This document shows positions 44,845 to 52,899 of a stretch of 64,000 nt of DNA, in pieces. Each line of letters opens with the position of its first letter. The first letter of the stretch is position 1. The position numbers and the translations under genes were made by a program. A model generated the notes under the pieces. That model saw nothing but the letters and a program-made list of their open reading frames with translations, was not told the origin of the DNA and did no database searches. This stretch comes from Streptomyces sp. NBC_01445 (GTDB lineage Bacteria; Actinomycetota; Actinomycetes; Streptomycetales; Streptomycetaceae), in the NCBI RefSeq assembly GCF_035918235.1, contig NZ_CP109485.1:9269001-9333000 (forward strand). Direction: 5' to 3'.

Positions 44845-45918
44845 TCAGCTGTCGGCCGTCGTGTCGGCGGGCATCGCGCCGGACTTGTCGACGACGGTGC
44901 GGCGCAGGATCGCGTTCGTACCCGCCGGCTTCATGCCTTTGCCGTCCTTGTCCAGGTACGAGCGTGAGCCGAGGTAGGTGAGGCTCTCGCTGTCGAAGAT
45001 CCACTCGCTGCGGCTCGCGGACCTGGCGTCCTGGCGGGCGATGCCGAACCCGTGGCGCCCCGCCGCGTCGACCGCGTCGGGAACCCGCTTGATCCCGGGG
45101 ATCCGTGCGACGGCCTTGTAGAGCGCCGCGGCGTTCTTCGGCGGCATCACCGTCTCGTCGAGGAGGGACCCGATCTTCTCGAAGACGGCCTGGTCCTTGG
45201 ACTCGCGGCCCATGGCCCTGGTCCCGGCGTAGAGCTCGTCGAGGAGCCGGTCCGGGTCGGTGGGCAGCGAGGCCAGCCAGGCGTACGTCGGCCGGTCGAG
45301 GCCGGGAGCAAGCGCGTCGGCCGACTCGTAGGGGAGCCGCTGCCCCGACATCGGAACGCCCTTGCCGGTTTCCATGATGGTGCCGAGGCGCTTCACCGGC
45401 TTGGACGTCTGTGCCATCCAGGCCTCGCGCCGGTGCGGGGCGCCGAGTTCGACCGGCCCGGCGAACGTGCCTTCGTTCGAGCGGACGGTGCTGCGTACGT
45501 ACACGTACTGGCCGTCCTTGACCGGTGTGGTGTCCGTCCTGAGCGAGGCGTCGGCGATCTGGTCCAGCAGGACGGTGGCTCCGCTGTCGGCCGCCGGTGC
45601 GTGGGCTTCAGGCGTCGCGCCGTGGTCGTCGCCGACGAACGTCAGGGTGGCGGCCAGCGCGCCGGTCAGAGCGAGAGCCGCTACGGGCACGGCCACCGCG
45701 GGGCGCAGGAAGCGTCGGCGGGCGGTGACGCTTTCCTGGTGACGCGGCGGAGTGGTGGGCGCGACGCTCTCGTGGTGGCGGTCGATCTGCTGCATCAGGA
45801 TGTCCTTGTGGTGGCGGTGTCGCCCCCGCGGCAGGTCCCATTCGGGCGCCTCGGGCAGAAGCCGGGATACCTCCTGGGCCTTCTTGCGGTCACTCCCGGA
45901 CGGGTGTGCTGCGTTCAT
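44845..45918 (-). CDS. CU044_5270-type membrane protein, partner of the ECF sigma factor
   Basis: A 357-residue protein with a cytoplasmic N-terminus (~75 residues, charged, HHKDILMQQIDRHH), one transmembrane segment (~76-100, AVAVPVAALALTGALAATLTFV, quoted in parts VAVPVAALAL and GALAATLTF), and an extracytoplasmic domain with AVARIPGIKRVPDAVDAAGRHG, typical of the CU044_5270 family. It overlaps the sigma gene by four bases (ATGA). The topology resembles a membrane anti-sigma factor, though the N-terminal domain has no clear zinc motif. A promoter-like element also lies inside the sigma gene just upstream. Confidence 0.82.
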   Translation of the reverse strand: MNAAHPSGSDRKKAQEVSRLLPEAPEWDLPRGRHRHHKDILMQQIDRHHESVAPTTPPRHQESVTARRRFLRPAVAVPVAALALTGALAATLTFVGDDHGATPEAHAPAADSGATVLLDQIADASLRTDTTPVKDGQYVYVRSTVRSNEGTFAGPVELGAPHRREAWMAQTSKPVKRLGTIMETGKGVPMSGQRLPYESADALAPGLDRPTYAWLASLPTDPDRLLDELYAGTRAMGRESKDQAVFEKIGSLLDETVMPPKNAAALYKAVARIPGIKRVPDAVDAAGRHGFGIARQDARSASRSEWIFDSESLTYLGSRSYLDKDGKGMKPAGTNAILRRTVVDKSGAMPADTTADS

Positions 45919-46532
45919 CGGGTTTCCTCCCGAAGGGGCAGGGCCGCGAACGCGGCCTCACTCGGTACCTCTCCGCGACCGGGGCGCGGTTCCGGTGTTT
46001 CCTGCTGACTCAGCTGCTGCAGTTTGGCGCGCGCCCGGGACAGCCGCGAGCGGACCGTGCCCACGGGGACGCCCAACGCGTCCGCCGCCTGCTCATAGTC
46101 GAGCCCGGCCCAGACACACAGGGCGATCACGTCCCGCTCGGGGCGCCGCAACTTGGCCAACGAGCCGTGGATACGGGCGAGTTGGCGGGCGTCGTCGATA
46201 CGGCCGGCCGTCTCCTCCGCGAAGTCGTCCACGTCGGGTGCGGCGGGCTGGCGGGCCAGGAAGGCCAGCCGGCGCCGCACACCACGCCGGGCGTTGTGCG
46301 CCTTGTTGGTCGCGATGCCGTAGAGCCAGGGCCCGAGCGGTGCGTCGGCATCGGGGGCGGGGTCGAGACGCTCCCTGGTCGCCCACGCGGTCAGGAACGT
46401 GTCGGACATGATCTCTTCGGCGAGCGACCAGTCGCCGGTCAGTCGCAGGGCGTGGTTGTAGATCGCCCGCGCGTACTCCTCATACAGGTCGGCGAACGCC
46501 TCGCGGTCCCCTGCCCGGATCCGTGCACGCAT
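45915..46532 (-). CDS. ECF-family RNA polymerase sigma factor
   Basis: A 205-residue sigma-70 family protein. Region 2 at ~8-75 (DREAFADLYEEYARAIYNHALRL, SDTFLTAWATRER, LYGIATNKAHNARR) and region 4 at ~125-175 (LRRPERDVIALCVWAGLDYEQAADALGVPVGTVRSRLSRAR, in parts). AAGGAG lies seven bases before the ATG at 46532; GTG 46538 is less well placed. It is coupled to the CU044_5270-type gene. An upstream GGAAC-containing motif suggests that it transcribes its own operon. Confidence 0.9.
   Translation of the reverse strand: MRARIRAGDREAFADLYEEYARAIYNHALRLTGDWSLAEEIMSDTFLTAWATRERLDPAPDADAPLGPWLYGIATNKAHNARRGVRRRLAFLARQPAAPDVDDFAEETAGRIDDARQLARIHGSLAKLRRPERDVIALCVWAGLDYEQAADALGVPVGTVRSRLSRARAKLQQLSQQETPEPRPGRGEVPSEAAFAALPLREETR
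45963..45997 (-). promoter_or_regulatory. ECF-type two-part promoter motif in front of the CU044_5270-type gene
   Basis: Read on the minus strand, CACCGGAAC (45997-45989), a 12-base spacer, then GCGGAGAGGTACCG (45976-45963). It lies in the last part of the sigma coding region, 44 bases before the downstream ATG. The same motif with the same spacer length lies before the sigma gene. GGAAC is the usual ECF -35 core. Confidence 0.65.
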
Positions 46533-46561
46533 CCGCACTCCTTCTCATCGCGCTTCACATC

Positions 46562-46596
46562 CGGTACCTCTCCGCACCCCAGCACGCGTTCCGGTG
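46562..46596 (-). promoter_or_regulatory. ECF-type two-part promoter motif in front of the sigma gene
   Basis: On the minus strand CACCGGAAC (46596-46588), a 12-base spacer, then GCGGAGAGGTACCG (46575-46562), 29 bases before the ATG. Both blocks are identical to those at 45963-45997; the spacers differ in sequence but not in length. Confidence 0.7.
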
Positions 46597-46638
46597 ACCT
46601 GCGCCACACCAGCAACTCGTGGTGGACGCACCCCTGGT

Positions 46639-46669
46639 GGCCATCCCGGAGGTGGCATCCGGGATGGCC
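46639..46669. repeat. 12-bp perfect stem-loop in the divergent sigma/lipase gap
   Basis: GGCCATCCCGGA (46639-46650), loop GGTGGCA, TCCGGGATGGCC (46658-46669). It lies between divergently transcribed genes, so it is not an ordinary terminator. It may insulate the two promoters, bind a protein or lie in a leader RNA. Confidence 0.6.
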
Positions 46670-46774
46670 CGGGCCGCACCCTGAGATCGCGCTCACGGCC
46701 TGTCGCCGCCTTGCCCGCGATGCCAGTGTCGATGACTGATCCGCCCCACGTTCCACTGCCACTGAGGGAGCCTC

Positions 46775-48070
46775 ATGAGCGATATGACGGACCGTCCGAC
46801 GCGGCGGTCGGTGCTGTCGGTGATGAGTGCGGCCGCGCTCGCGGCGGCCACGGCGGGGACGGCTACGGCAGATGCGCGTACGGCTGCCGCAGCCACCGCC
46901 GGCAGGCAAGGAGTCGCCGCGCGCCCGGGCGGCCGGGTCCGGTTGACCCTGCCCGCACCGGCTGGGCGGGCAGCTGTCGGCACGACACAGCTGCATCTGG
47001 TCGACCACTCGCGCGAGGATCCGTGGACCTCGCCCCGGTCGTCCCGGTCGACACACTCGCCCCGGGAACTGATGGTGAGCCTCTGGTACCCGGCCCGCCC
47101 CACGCACGGCCGCACACGCGCTCCCTGGCTCCCGCCCAAGGCGTCGGCGTTGTACAAACAGCAAGTGAGCGAACAGCTTCACACGTCCCTGGACGCCGTG
47201 GATCTGCCACTCACGCACGCGTACACAGGCGCCGCCGTCGAGGTGTCCGGCCATGGACTGCCGGTCGTGCTCTTCGCCCCCGGGTACCGCGCGCAGCGCG
47301 CCCTCGGCACCGCGCTGGTCGAGGACCTGGCCAGTCGCGGCTATGCGGTCGTCACCATCGACCACACGCACGAGAGCGACATCGTGGAGTTCCCGGGAGG
47401 TCGTCTCGAACTGGGCCGGCAGCCGGCCCGGCCGACCGACGAGGACATCGCGAAGGCGCTGCGGGTCCGCCAGGACGACACCAGGTTCGTGCTGGACGAG
47501 CTGGCCCGCCTGAACGCGGGGAGAAATCCCGACGCCGAGGGCCGCCCGCTGCCCCACGGCCTGTGCGGCTCGCTCGACCTGGGCCGGACCGGCATGTTCG
47601 GGCACTCGCTCGGCGGGGACACGGCGGCGGAGGCCATGGCGGCGGATCACCGCATCATGGCGGGCGCCGACCTGGACGGCAGTATCAACGGGTCCGTCGC
47701 CACCACGGGCCTCGACCGGCCCTTCCTGCTGATGAGCAACGCGAGCCACGGACGCGAGAACGACCCGTCCTGGGAGGAGTTCTGGTCGCATCTGCGTGGC
47801 TGGCACCGGAGCCTGCGCCTGCGCGCGTCCGGACACCAGACCTACACCGACCTGTCCCCGCTGATGCAACAGCTGGACAGAGCGCTTCCGCTTCCGCCCG
47901 AGGTGGTCGACGCCATGACCGATGCCATCGGCACGATCACCGCGCACCGCGCCGTCGCTGCCGAGCGGGCTTGTCTGGGCGCCTTCTTCGACCTTCACCT
48001 GCGGTGCCGGGACAGCCGTCTCCTGTCCGGGCCGTCCCCCCGCTTCCCCGAGATCGAGTTCGTGCCCTGA
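46775..48070 (+). CDS. Secreted PAF-acetylhydrolase-like lipase
   Basis: A 431-residue exported alpha/beta-hydrolase. The N-terminus has TRRSVLSVMSAAALAAAT, a twin-Arg/Tat-like signal with Ala-rich core and AxA site near residue 34. Motifs: LMVSLWYPA, VVLFAPGYRA (oxyanion), nucleophile GMFGHSLGGDTA, acid Asp near GADLDGSING, and a possible His in ASGHQTYTDL. This is the bacterial PAF-acetylhydrolase/isoform II pattern, acting on short-chain esters or phospholipids. Divergent from the ECF sigma gene. Confidence 0.85.
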   Translation: MSDMTDRPTRRSVLSVMSAAALAAATAGTATADARTAAAATAGRQGVAARPGGRVRLTLPAPAGRAAVGTTQLHLVDHSREDPWTSPRSSRSTHSPRELMVSLWYPARPTHGRTRAPWLPPKASALYKQQVSEQLHTSLDAVDLPLTHAYTGAAVEVSGHGLPVVLFAPGYRAQRALGTALVEDLASRGYAVVTIDHTHESDIVEFPGGRLELGRQPARPTDEDIAKALRVRQDDTRFVLDELARLNAGRNPDAEGRPLPHGLCGSLDLGRTGMFGHSLGGDTAAEAMAADHRIMAGADLDGSINGSVATTGLDRPFLLMSNASHGRENDPSWEEFWSHLRGWHRSLRLRASGHQTYTDLSPLMQQLDRALPLPPEVVDAMTDAIGTITAHRAVAAERACLGAFFDLHLRCRDSRLLSGPSPRFPEIEFVP

Positions 48071-48112
48071 CAGGCCGGAGGTGAGGCCGGGGAGGTCGGT
48101 CAGGTGGGTCGG

Positions 48113-48517
48113 TCAGGAACGCTGGTCGCCGGACTGCTCGGCGCGCTGCGCGTTCCGCTCCTTGATACGCACGGCTTCCTTGCGGACCGCGGCCTGGGTG
48201 GCACGCTCCTGCTGGAGCCACTCGGGGCTCTCGGTCTTCAGCGCCTCGATCTGCTCCGTGGTGAGCGCCTCGGTGATCCCGCCACGGGCGAGACCCGAGA
48301 TGGAGATGCCGAGCTTGGACGCGACGACGGGCCGGGGGTGCGGGCCGTTGAGCCGCAGCTCCTTGAGCCACTCGGGCGGATCGGCCTGCAGCGCGTTGAG
48401 CTCGCTGCGCGAGACGACACCCTCCTGGAACTCGGCGGGGGTGGCCTCGAGGTACACACCCAGCTTCTTGGCCGCGGTCGCGGGCTTCATGGTCTGGGTG
48501 GTCTGGTGCGACGTCAT
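48113..48517 (-). CDS. DUF5997-family protein
   Basis: A 134-residue soluble protein, conserved in actinobacteria. It has two repeats of a similar helical unit: KLGVYLEATPAEFQEGVVSRSELNALQADPPEWLKELR and KLGISISGLARGGITEALTTEQIEALKTESPEWLQQER; the shared frame is KLG-x-E/S...LTxxxxxALxxxxPEWLxxxR. The start is the ATG at 48517. It is divergent from a LysR-substrate-domain protein, and the gap carries a palindrome. Function unknown. Confidence 0.82.
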   Translation of the reverse strand: MTSHQTTQTMKPATAAKKLGVYLEATPAEFQEGVVSRSELNALQADPPEWLKELRLNGPHPRPVVASKLGISISGLARGGITEALTTEQIEALKTESPEWLQQERATQAAVRKEAVRIKERNAQRAEQSGDQRS

Positions 48518-48526
48518 GGTGTCAAG

Positions 48527-48548
48527 GGTATCGACTGTGTGCGATACC
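48527..48548. promoter_or_regulatory. Palindrome between the DUF5997 and LysR-like genes
   Basis: GGTATCG (48527-48533) and CGATACC (48542-48548) form a perfect inverted repeat with an 8-base gap, in a 58-base divergent region. On the minus strand it also covers a probable -10 region for the DUF5997 gene. Confidence 0.6.
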
Positions 48549-48575
48549 TCCGACCACGACCGGTAACCTGGCGGA

Positions 48576-49397
48576 GTGACAGGCTCGGATGTATCCCCTT
48601 CGTTCCGGCTCGCGTATGTCCCGGGAGTGACGCCCACCAAGTGGGTGCGGATCTGGAACGAGCGGCTGCCCGGCGTTCCGCTGACCCTCGTCGCGACGCC
48701 CGCCGACGAGGCATCCGACGTATTGCGAGACCGTGGGGCGGACGCCGGCCTCGTGCGGCTGCCGGTGGACCGGACCGTGCTCAGCGCGATCCCTCTCTAC
48801 GTCGAGACGACCGTCGTGGTGATCCCCAAGGACCACGTCGTGGCCGCGGTCGACGAGGTGTCCCTGGAGGATCTGGACGACGAGACCGTGCTGCACCCCC
48901 TCGACGACACCCTCGCCTGGGAGCAGCTTCCCGGTGAGCCCGCGTTCGAGCGCCCGGCGACGACGGCGGACGCCGTAGAGCTGGTGGCCGCCGGGATCGG
49001 TGTGCTGATGGTCCCGCAGTCGCTCGCCCGCCTGCACCACCGCAAGGACCTCACCTACCGACCTGTTACCGACGCCCCCGAGTCCCAGGTCGCGCTGTCG
49101 TGGCCGGAGGACGAGACCACCGACCTGGTGGAGGAGTTCATCGGCATCGTCCGCGGGCGGACGGTCAACAGCTCACGCGGCCGTACGGCGACCCCGCCGC
49201 AGCCCAAGGCCGCGCGTACCGACAAGAGCGGGGCGGCGCGACAGAAGCCGGCCGCCGGTAGGAACCCGCGGAGCGGCGGCGCCAAGGGCGGCGCCAAACC
49301 CGGGCCGAAGGGCGGCGGCAAGGGCGGTCCCAAGGGTGGCTCCAAGGGCGGCTCCAAGGGCGGCTCCAAGCGCGGGAAGCCGCGCCGCAAGCCGTAG
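48576..49397 (+). CDS. LysR substrate-binding-domain protein without HTH
   Basis: A 273-residue protein. Residues ~8-195 are a LysR effector domain (FRLAYVPGVTPTKWVRIWNER, ADAGLVRLPVD, LYVETTVVVIPKDHVV, AVELVAAGIGVLMVPQSLAR, in parts), but no N-terminal HTH is present. The C-terminal ~70 residues are basic and low-complexity, with GGxK/GGSKGGSK repeats, which may bind nucleic acid or ribosomes. The start is GTG 48576. The basic tail may replace the HTH for DNA contact (inference). Confidence 0.8.
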   Translation: MTGSDVSPSFRLAYVPGVTPTKWVRIWNERLPGVPLTLVATPADEASDVLRDRGADAGLVRLPVDRTVLSAIPLYVETTVVVIPKDHVVAAVDEVSLEDLDDETVLHPLDDTLAWEQLPGEPAFERPATTADAVELVAAGIGVLMVPQSLARLHHRKDLTYRPVTDAPESQVALSWPEDETTDLVEEFIGIVRGRTVNSSRGRTATPPQPKAARTDKSGAARQKPAAGRNPRSGGAKGGAKPGPKGGGKGGPKGGSKGGSKGGSKRGKPRRKP

Positions 49398-49465
49398 TAG
49401 CGACAGAGGTCGCGGCCACCGATATTCCGTTGCCCCGTACGTCTTCCGGGCGTGATGATCCCTGA

Positions 49466-50392
49466 ATGGCTTCGACTCCGAGTCCTTCCGACGGCCGTGC
49501 CGGAATCACCGCCGCACTCGTGGAACGTCTGATCGCCGCGCAGTTCCCCCAGTGGAGCGGCCTCCCCGTGACACCGGTGGAGGTCGACGGCTGGGACAAC
49601 AGGACGTACCGCCTGGGTGACGCGATGACGGCCCGCCTGCCCACCGGCGCCGGCTACGTTCCCGCGGTCGCCAAGGAGAACGAGTGGCTGCCACGGCTCG
49701 CGCCGTCACTGCCCGTAGCCGTCCCGCCCGTCCTGGCCAAGGGCGAGCCCGGCGAGGGATACCCCTTCCCGTGGTCCGTACGCGGCTGGCTGGACGGAGA
49801 GACGGCGGCCCGCGGCCCCATCGACGACATGGCGCAGTTCGCGGTCTCGGTGGCCGAGTTCGTCCTCGCGCTGCAACGCTGCGACGGCGTCGGGGGACCG
49901 TCGGCCGGAAAACACAGCTGGTACCGGGGCGCGTCGCTCACCCATTACGACGACGAGACCCGGCGCTGCCTCGCGGCGCTCGACGGCCATGTCGACACAT
50001 CCCGGGCGGCCGCCGTCTGGGAGGCCGCGCTCGCGGCGCGGTGGCAGGGGACGCCGGTGTGGTTCCACGGAGACATCGCCACGGGCAACCTGCTCGTCGC
50101 CGACGGCGAACTCACGGCCGTCATCGACTTCGGCACGTCGGGCGTCGGCGACCCCGCCTGCGATCTGGTGATCGCCTGGTGCACGTTCTCCGGAGACAGC
50201 CGCGAGGCCTTCCGCCGCACGGTCGCCCAGGACGCCGGCACATGGGCCCGAGCGCGCGGCTGGGCCCTGTGGAAGTCCCTGTTGGTCATGTCCCAGTCGC
50301 TCGGCACCGACCCGGAAAGCGCCGCGTCCCATCACCGCGTGATCGACGAAGTCCTGGCCGACCACGCCAGATTCGGCGGAGCAGGCAACTGA
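49466..50392 (+). CDS. Aminoglycoside-phosphotransferase-family kinase
   Basis: A 308-residue APH-fold protein. The catalytic loop is WFHGDIATGNLLV (Asp base), the metal-binding loop VIDFGTSGVGDPACDL. The N-lobe lacks an obvious Gly-rich loop but has VDGWDNRTYRLG and a basic KEN. These proteins phosphorylate small hydroxylated molecules; many Streptomyces members are not resistance enzymes. A hairpin follows the stop. Confidence 0.85.
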   Translation: MASTPSPSDGRAGITAALVERLIAAQFPQWSGLPVTPVEVDGWDNRTYRLGDAMTARLPTGAGYVPAVAKENEWLPRLAPSLPVAVPPVLAKGEPGEGYPFPWSVRGWLDGETAARGPIDDMAQFAVSVAEFVLALQRCDGVGGPSAGKHSWYRGASLTHYDDETRRCLAALDGHVDTSRAAAVWEAALAARWQGTPVWFHGDIATGNLLVADGELTAVIDFGTSGVGDPACDLVIAWCTFSGDSREAFRRTVAQDAGTWARARGWALWKSLLVMSQSLGTDPESAASHHRVIDEVLADHARFGGAGN

Positions 50393-50435
50393 CGGCCTGT
50401 ACGAGGAGCGTGCGCTCAACTCGCTCAACAGGCCG
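50393..50435. terminator. Bidirectional terminator between convergent genes
   Basis: CGGCCTGT (50393-50400) pairs with ACAGGCCG (50428-50435); GAGCG and CGCTC inside add a second stem. It lies between the phosphotransferase stop and the convergent secreted-protein stop. Confidence 0.6.
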
Positions 50436-50441
50436 GGCAGT

Positions 50442-51281
50442 TCACCACACGCCCCGATCCGGGGCCACGGCCTGCGGCGGCGTCGCCTTCGGGGAGAGGT
50501 TCTGGAGCTTGGACACGTCGACCGAGTCTTCCTTCGACGGAGTCGCGGTCGGTACGGGCCGGTTGTAGTCCGTGAGCGTCATCGTCGTGTTCAGGTCGCC
50601 GTTCTTCTGGGTGGCACGCACGAGCCGGTGCGGGTCCTTCGCGGTGATGAACAGGACGACGTCGCTGCCGTCGTTCCTGCCACTCACCGGCACGACGTCA
50701 GCGCCGTCCACCTTGATCTGCTTGCCCTTCGTCAGCTTCTCGGGGGGCGCACCGGTGGGGCCGCCGTTCAACTGGGCCTGGAACGCGTTCAAGTCGCATG
50801 TGTCGCCCAGGCTCTTGAGCAGGCCGTCGTTCGCATTGCCGTGCACATAGCGCCCTTTGAAGACCTGGGCCGCAAGCTCCCCCGCGCCGCCCTCGACCTG
50901 GGACTTCCAGAACGTGGTGTCGGGCTTCATCCACAACTCGTCGCCGCGTTTGACGAGTTCGACGGTGCCGCCATCGGCGCCGCCCGTGCCCATCTTCAGG
51001 GATCCGGTGCAGTTGCCGTCCTGGTCCAGGACGAGGTCCAGGACCGCGGGGGACCGGGCGTCGGCGGGTCCCGTGGAGTTGCTCCTCAGGAGCATATGGA
51101 GGGACTTCGCGTCGAGCAGTTCCTTCTTCGCGTCGTCCGCGAGCTGCTGCGCGCTCAGCTTCGACGCGTCGCCCCCGTCGTCCGCGAACGCCGGAACTCC
51201 CGCGAGAGCTGTCACGCACGCGACGGCAGCGCTCACCGGGATCAGTGCGGCCTTGCGATGCCTCGACACACACCACTGCAT
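50442..51281 (-). CDS. Secreted LolA/LppX-like protein
   Basis: A 279-residue exported protein. The signal peptide (MQWCVSRHRKAALIPVSAAVACVTALAGVPAFA, quoted in parts: basic SRHRK, hydrophobic ALIPVSAAVACVTALAG, cleavage after AFA) is followed by a beta-sheet domain typical of LppX/LprG/LolA-like proteins: LHMLLRSNSTG, GSLKMGTGGADGGTVELVKRGDELWMKPD and TLTDYNRPV. Such folds carry lipids across the cell wall. GAGGTGA lies before the ATG at 51281. A TACAAT box on the minus strand (51331-51326) is a candidate -10. Confidence 0.75.
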   Translation of the reverse strand: MQWCVSRHRKAALIPVSAAVACVTALAGVPAFADDGGDASKLSAQQLADDAKKELLDAKSLHMLLRSNSTGPADARSPAVLDLVLDQDGNCTGSLKMGTGGADGGTVELVKRGDELWMKPDTTFWKSQVEGGAGELAAQVFKGRYVHGNANDGLLKSLGDTCDLNAFQAQLNGGPTGAPPEKLTKGKQIKVDGADVVPVSGRNDGSDVVLFITAKDPHRLVRATQKNGDLNTTMTLTDYNRPVPTATPSKEDSVDVSKLQNLSPKATPPQAVAPDRGVW

Positions 51282-51677
51282 GGTGTCACCTCGCAGACGG
51301 GACGCTCGCTCGTGAACGCAATTAAATTGTACATTTCGGGCTGGTGGCCGTCGCGGCGGCAGTGCGCTGAGCCCCGAGGACGGGGCGGCGGGATCAGCGG
51401 GGTGGACGGGTTGGAGATCATCGCCGTCCTGGACGCCGAGGCGTTCGAGAGCCGGCTCGGGGGCACCGCGCTCGGCAGGAAGGTGCCCCAGGGGCCAGTG
51501 GTTCCGGGGGAACGTCGACAAGCTGCTCAACAGTGAACCCGGCCGGCCCAACTTCTCTTCCAGTCAGGTCACTTGATTCGGTCTCTGTCGCCCGGCCGCC
51601 CCGTGACGACTCCGCCGGGCGGACCTGGTGGATTCCAGGCCCGCCCGGCGGCGGGTCACGTCATGCGCGGTGGCGCG
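51282..51677. other. Intergenic stretch
   Basis: It holds the AT-rich promoter region of the LolA-like gene (AATTAAATT at 51320-51328 and the TACAAT box). The rest has no convincing gene. A plus-strand frame reading LEIIAVLDAEAF could be a decayed coding remnant but was not recognised. Confidence 0.4.
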
Positions 51678-52568
51678 TCAGCAGCTCAGGTTGTCGCCCG
51701 GTGTGGTGCCCAGGATCTGGACGAACGCCTTGTACCGGTCGATGCGGCTCTGGACCTGGCCGGGGTTGCCGCCGTTGCACTCCAGGCTGCCGTTGATGGA
51801 GCGGATCGTCTCGCCGAAGCCGGCGCCGTTCACCATGGCGTTGTGCGGCGTCATGGTGCCGGGGCCGTTCTGCGTGTTCCAGTACCAAAGGCCCGTCTTC
51901 CAGGCCACGGCCGCGTCCTGCTCCACCAGGTACGGGTTGTGGAGAAGGTCGATGCCGAGCGCGTCGCCCGCGGCCTTGTAGTTGAAGTTCCAGCTGAGCT
52001 GGATCGGGCCGCGGCCGTAGTACGCGGCCGTGCCCGCCGGGCAGCCGTAGGACTGGCTGGTGTCGCAGTAGTGCGGGTAGTTGGCGGTGTTCTGCTCGAC
52101 GATGTACACCAGACCGCCGGTCTCATGGCTGACGTTGGCCAGGAACGCCGCGGCCTCCTGGCGCTTGACCGTGTCGCTGCCGGTGTTCGCGAAGCCGGGG
52201 TAGGCGCTGAGCGCGGCGGTCAGTCCGCTGTACGTGTAGAACGGATTCCTGTTCGGGAACATCTGGTTGAACTGGGCCTCGCTGACGACGAAGCCGGACG
52301 GATCGGGGTCGCCGGGGTTCGTCCCGCCACCGCCGCATGCGCCCTGGTCCGCCCAGACGTCGGAGGTGCCGGGGGTCTCGTTCTGGGTCCACCACTTGGC
52401 GTTCCAGTTGTGCCCGTTGTACGAGGCCGATCCGCCGCCGGTGTAGACGGACGAGGAGTTCCAGGGTGCGGCGCACTCGGCCGCCGATGCCGTGGTGGCA
52501 GGGCCGATGACGACCACGGCACTGACCGCGGCCAGGGTGGCGACAAGACTCGTGACGCGTTTGATCAT
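51678..52568 (-). CDS. Secreted GH19 chitinase with N-terminal chitin-binding module
   Basis: A 296-residue exported chitinase. Signal peptide ending TTASA (about residue 29), then a CBM5/12-type module (SYNGHNWNAKWWTQNETPG and VWADQGACGG) and a Gly/Pro linker. The GH19 catalytic domain (~90-296) has catalytic Glu in FLANVSHETGGLVYI and the motif YYGRGPIQLSWN. It hydrolyses chitin with inversion. Upstream direct repeats of GGTCT-N2-ACC type, one being a perfect DasR box, indicate induction by chitin and aminosugars, as known for Streptomyces chi genes. Confidence 0.95.
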   Translation of the reverse strand: MIKRVTSLVATLAAVSAVVVIGPATTASAAECAAPWNSSSVYTGGGSASYNGHNWNAKWWTQNETPGTSDVWADQGACGGGGTNPGDPDPSGFVVSEAQFNQMFPNRNPFYTYSGLTAALSAYPGFANTGSDTVKRQEAAAFLANVSHETGGLVYIVEQNTANYPHYCDTSQSYGCPAGTAAYYGRGPIQLSWNFNYKAAGDALGIDLLHNPYLVEQDAAVAWKTGLWYWNTQNGPGTMTPHNAMVNGAGFGETIRSINGSLECNGGNPGQVQSRIDRYKAFVQILGTTPGDNLSC

Positions 52569-52644
52569 GCCAACGCTCCTTCGGCGCGGCGCGAGTTGGG
52601 GATCCCGGCGCCGCCATGGGGGGTGTCGGTCACTCAAGCGAACC

Positions 52645-52671
52645 TGGTCTGAACCTGTCAAGGTCTAGACC
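52645..52671 (-). promoter_or_regulatory. DasR-type operator and -35 box of the chitinase gene
   Basis: GGTCTAGACC (52662-52671, with flanking A) is the dre palindrome. A second, weaker copy, TGGTCTGAACC, lies at 52645-52655. TTGACA on the minus strand (52661-52656) sits between them, as a -35 box overlapped by the operator pair, as in known Streptomyces chitinase promoters. Confidence 0.7.
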
Positions 52672-52761
52672 AAAAGCGACCGCCGCGGTGGCAGGGATTC
52701 GGCCTGGGCCTCGGCCGAGGAGCAGCCCGCACCGAAGGAGCGGGATGTTCGCGATACAGGC

Positions 52762-52798
52762 AAGCCCCTGGACCGCTCGACGAGCAGTCCAGGGGCTT
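52762..52798. terminator. Strong stem-loop
   Basis: AAGCCCCTGGAC (52762-52773) and GTCCAGGGGCTT (52787-52798) match over 12 bp; the loop holds GCTCG/CGAGC. It separates the chitinase promoter from the kdp remnant and probably terminates leftward or rightward read-through. Confidence 0.7.
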
Positions 52799-52899
52799 CT
52801 GAACTGCGGGAACGCGGGCGTGCCGGGGTGGTCCACGTCGCCTTGGCGCGCAGACGCGTAGGGGATGCGTCAAGGCCGCGCACCCCGCCGTATGGGAGG

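Noticed and set aside
49300..49375. Tandem GGC-TCC-AAG-type repeats as a possible repeat array
   Set aside because: They are codons of the GGSK-rich C-terminal tail of the LysR-like protein, so they are coding low complexity and not an independent element.
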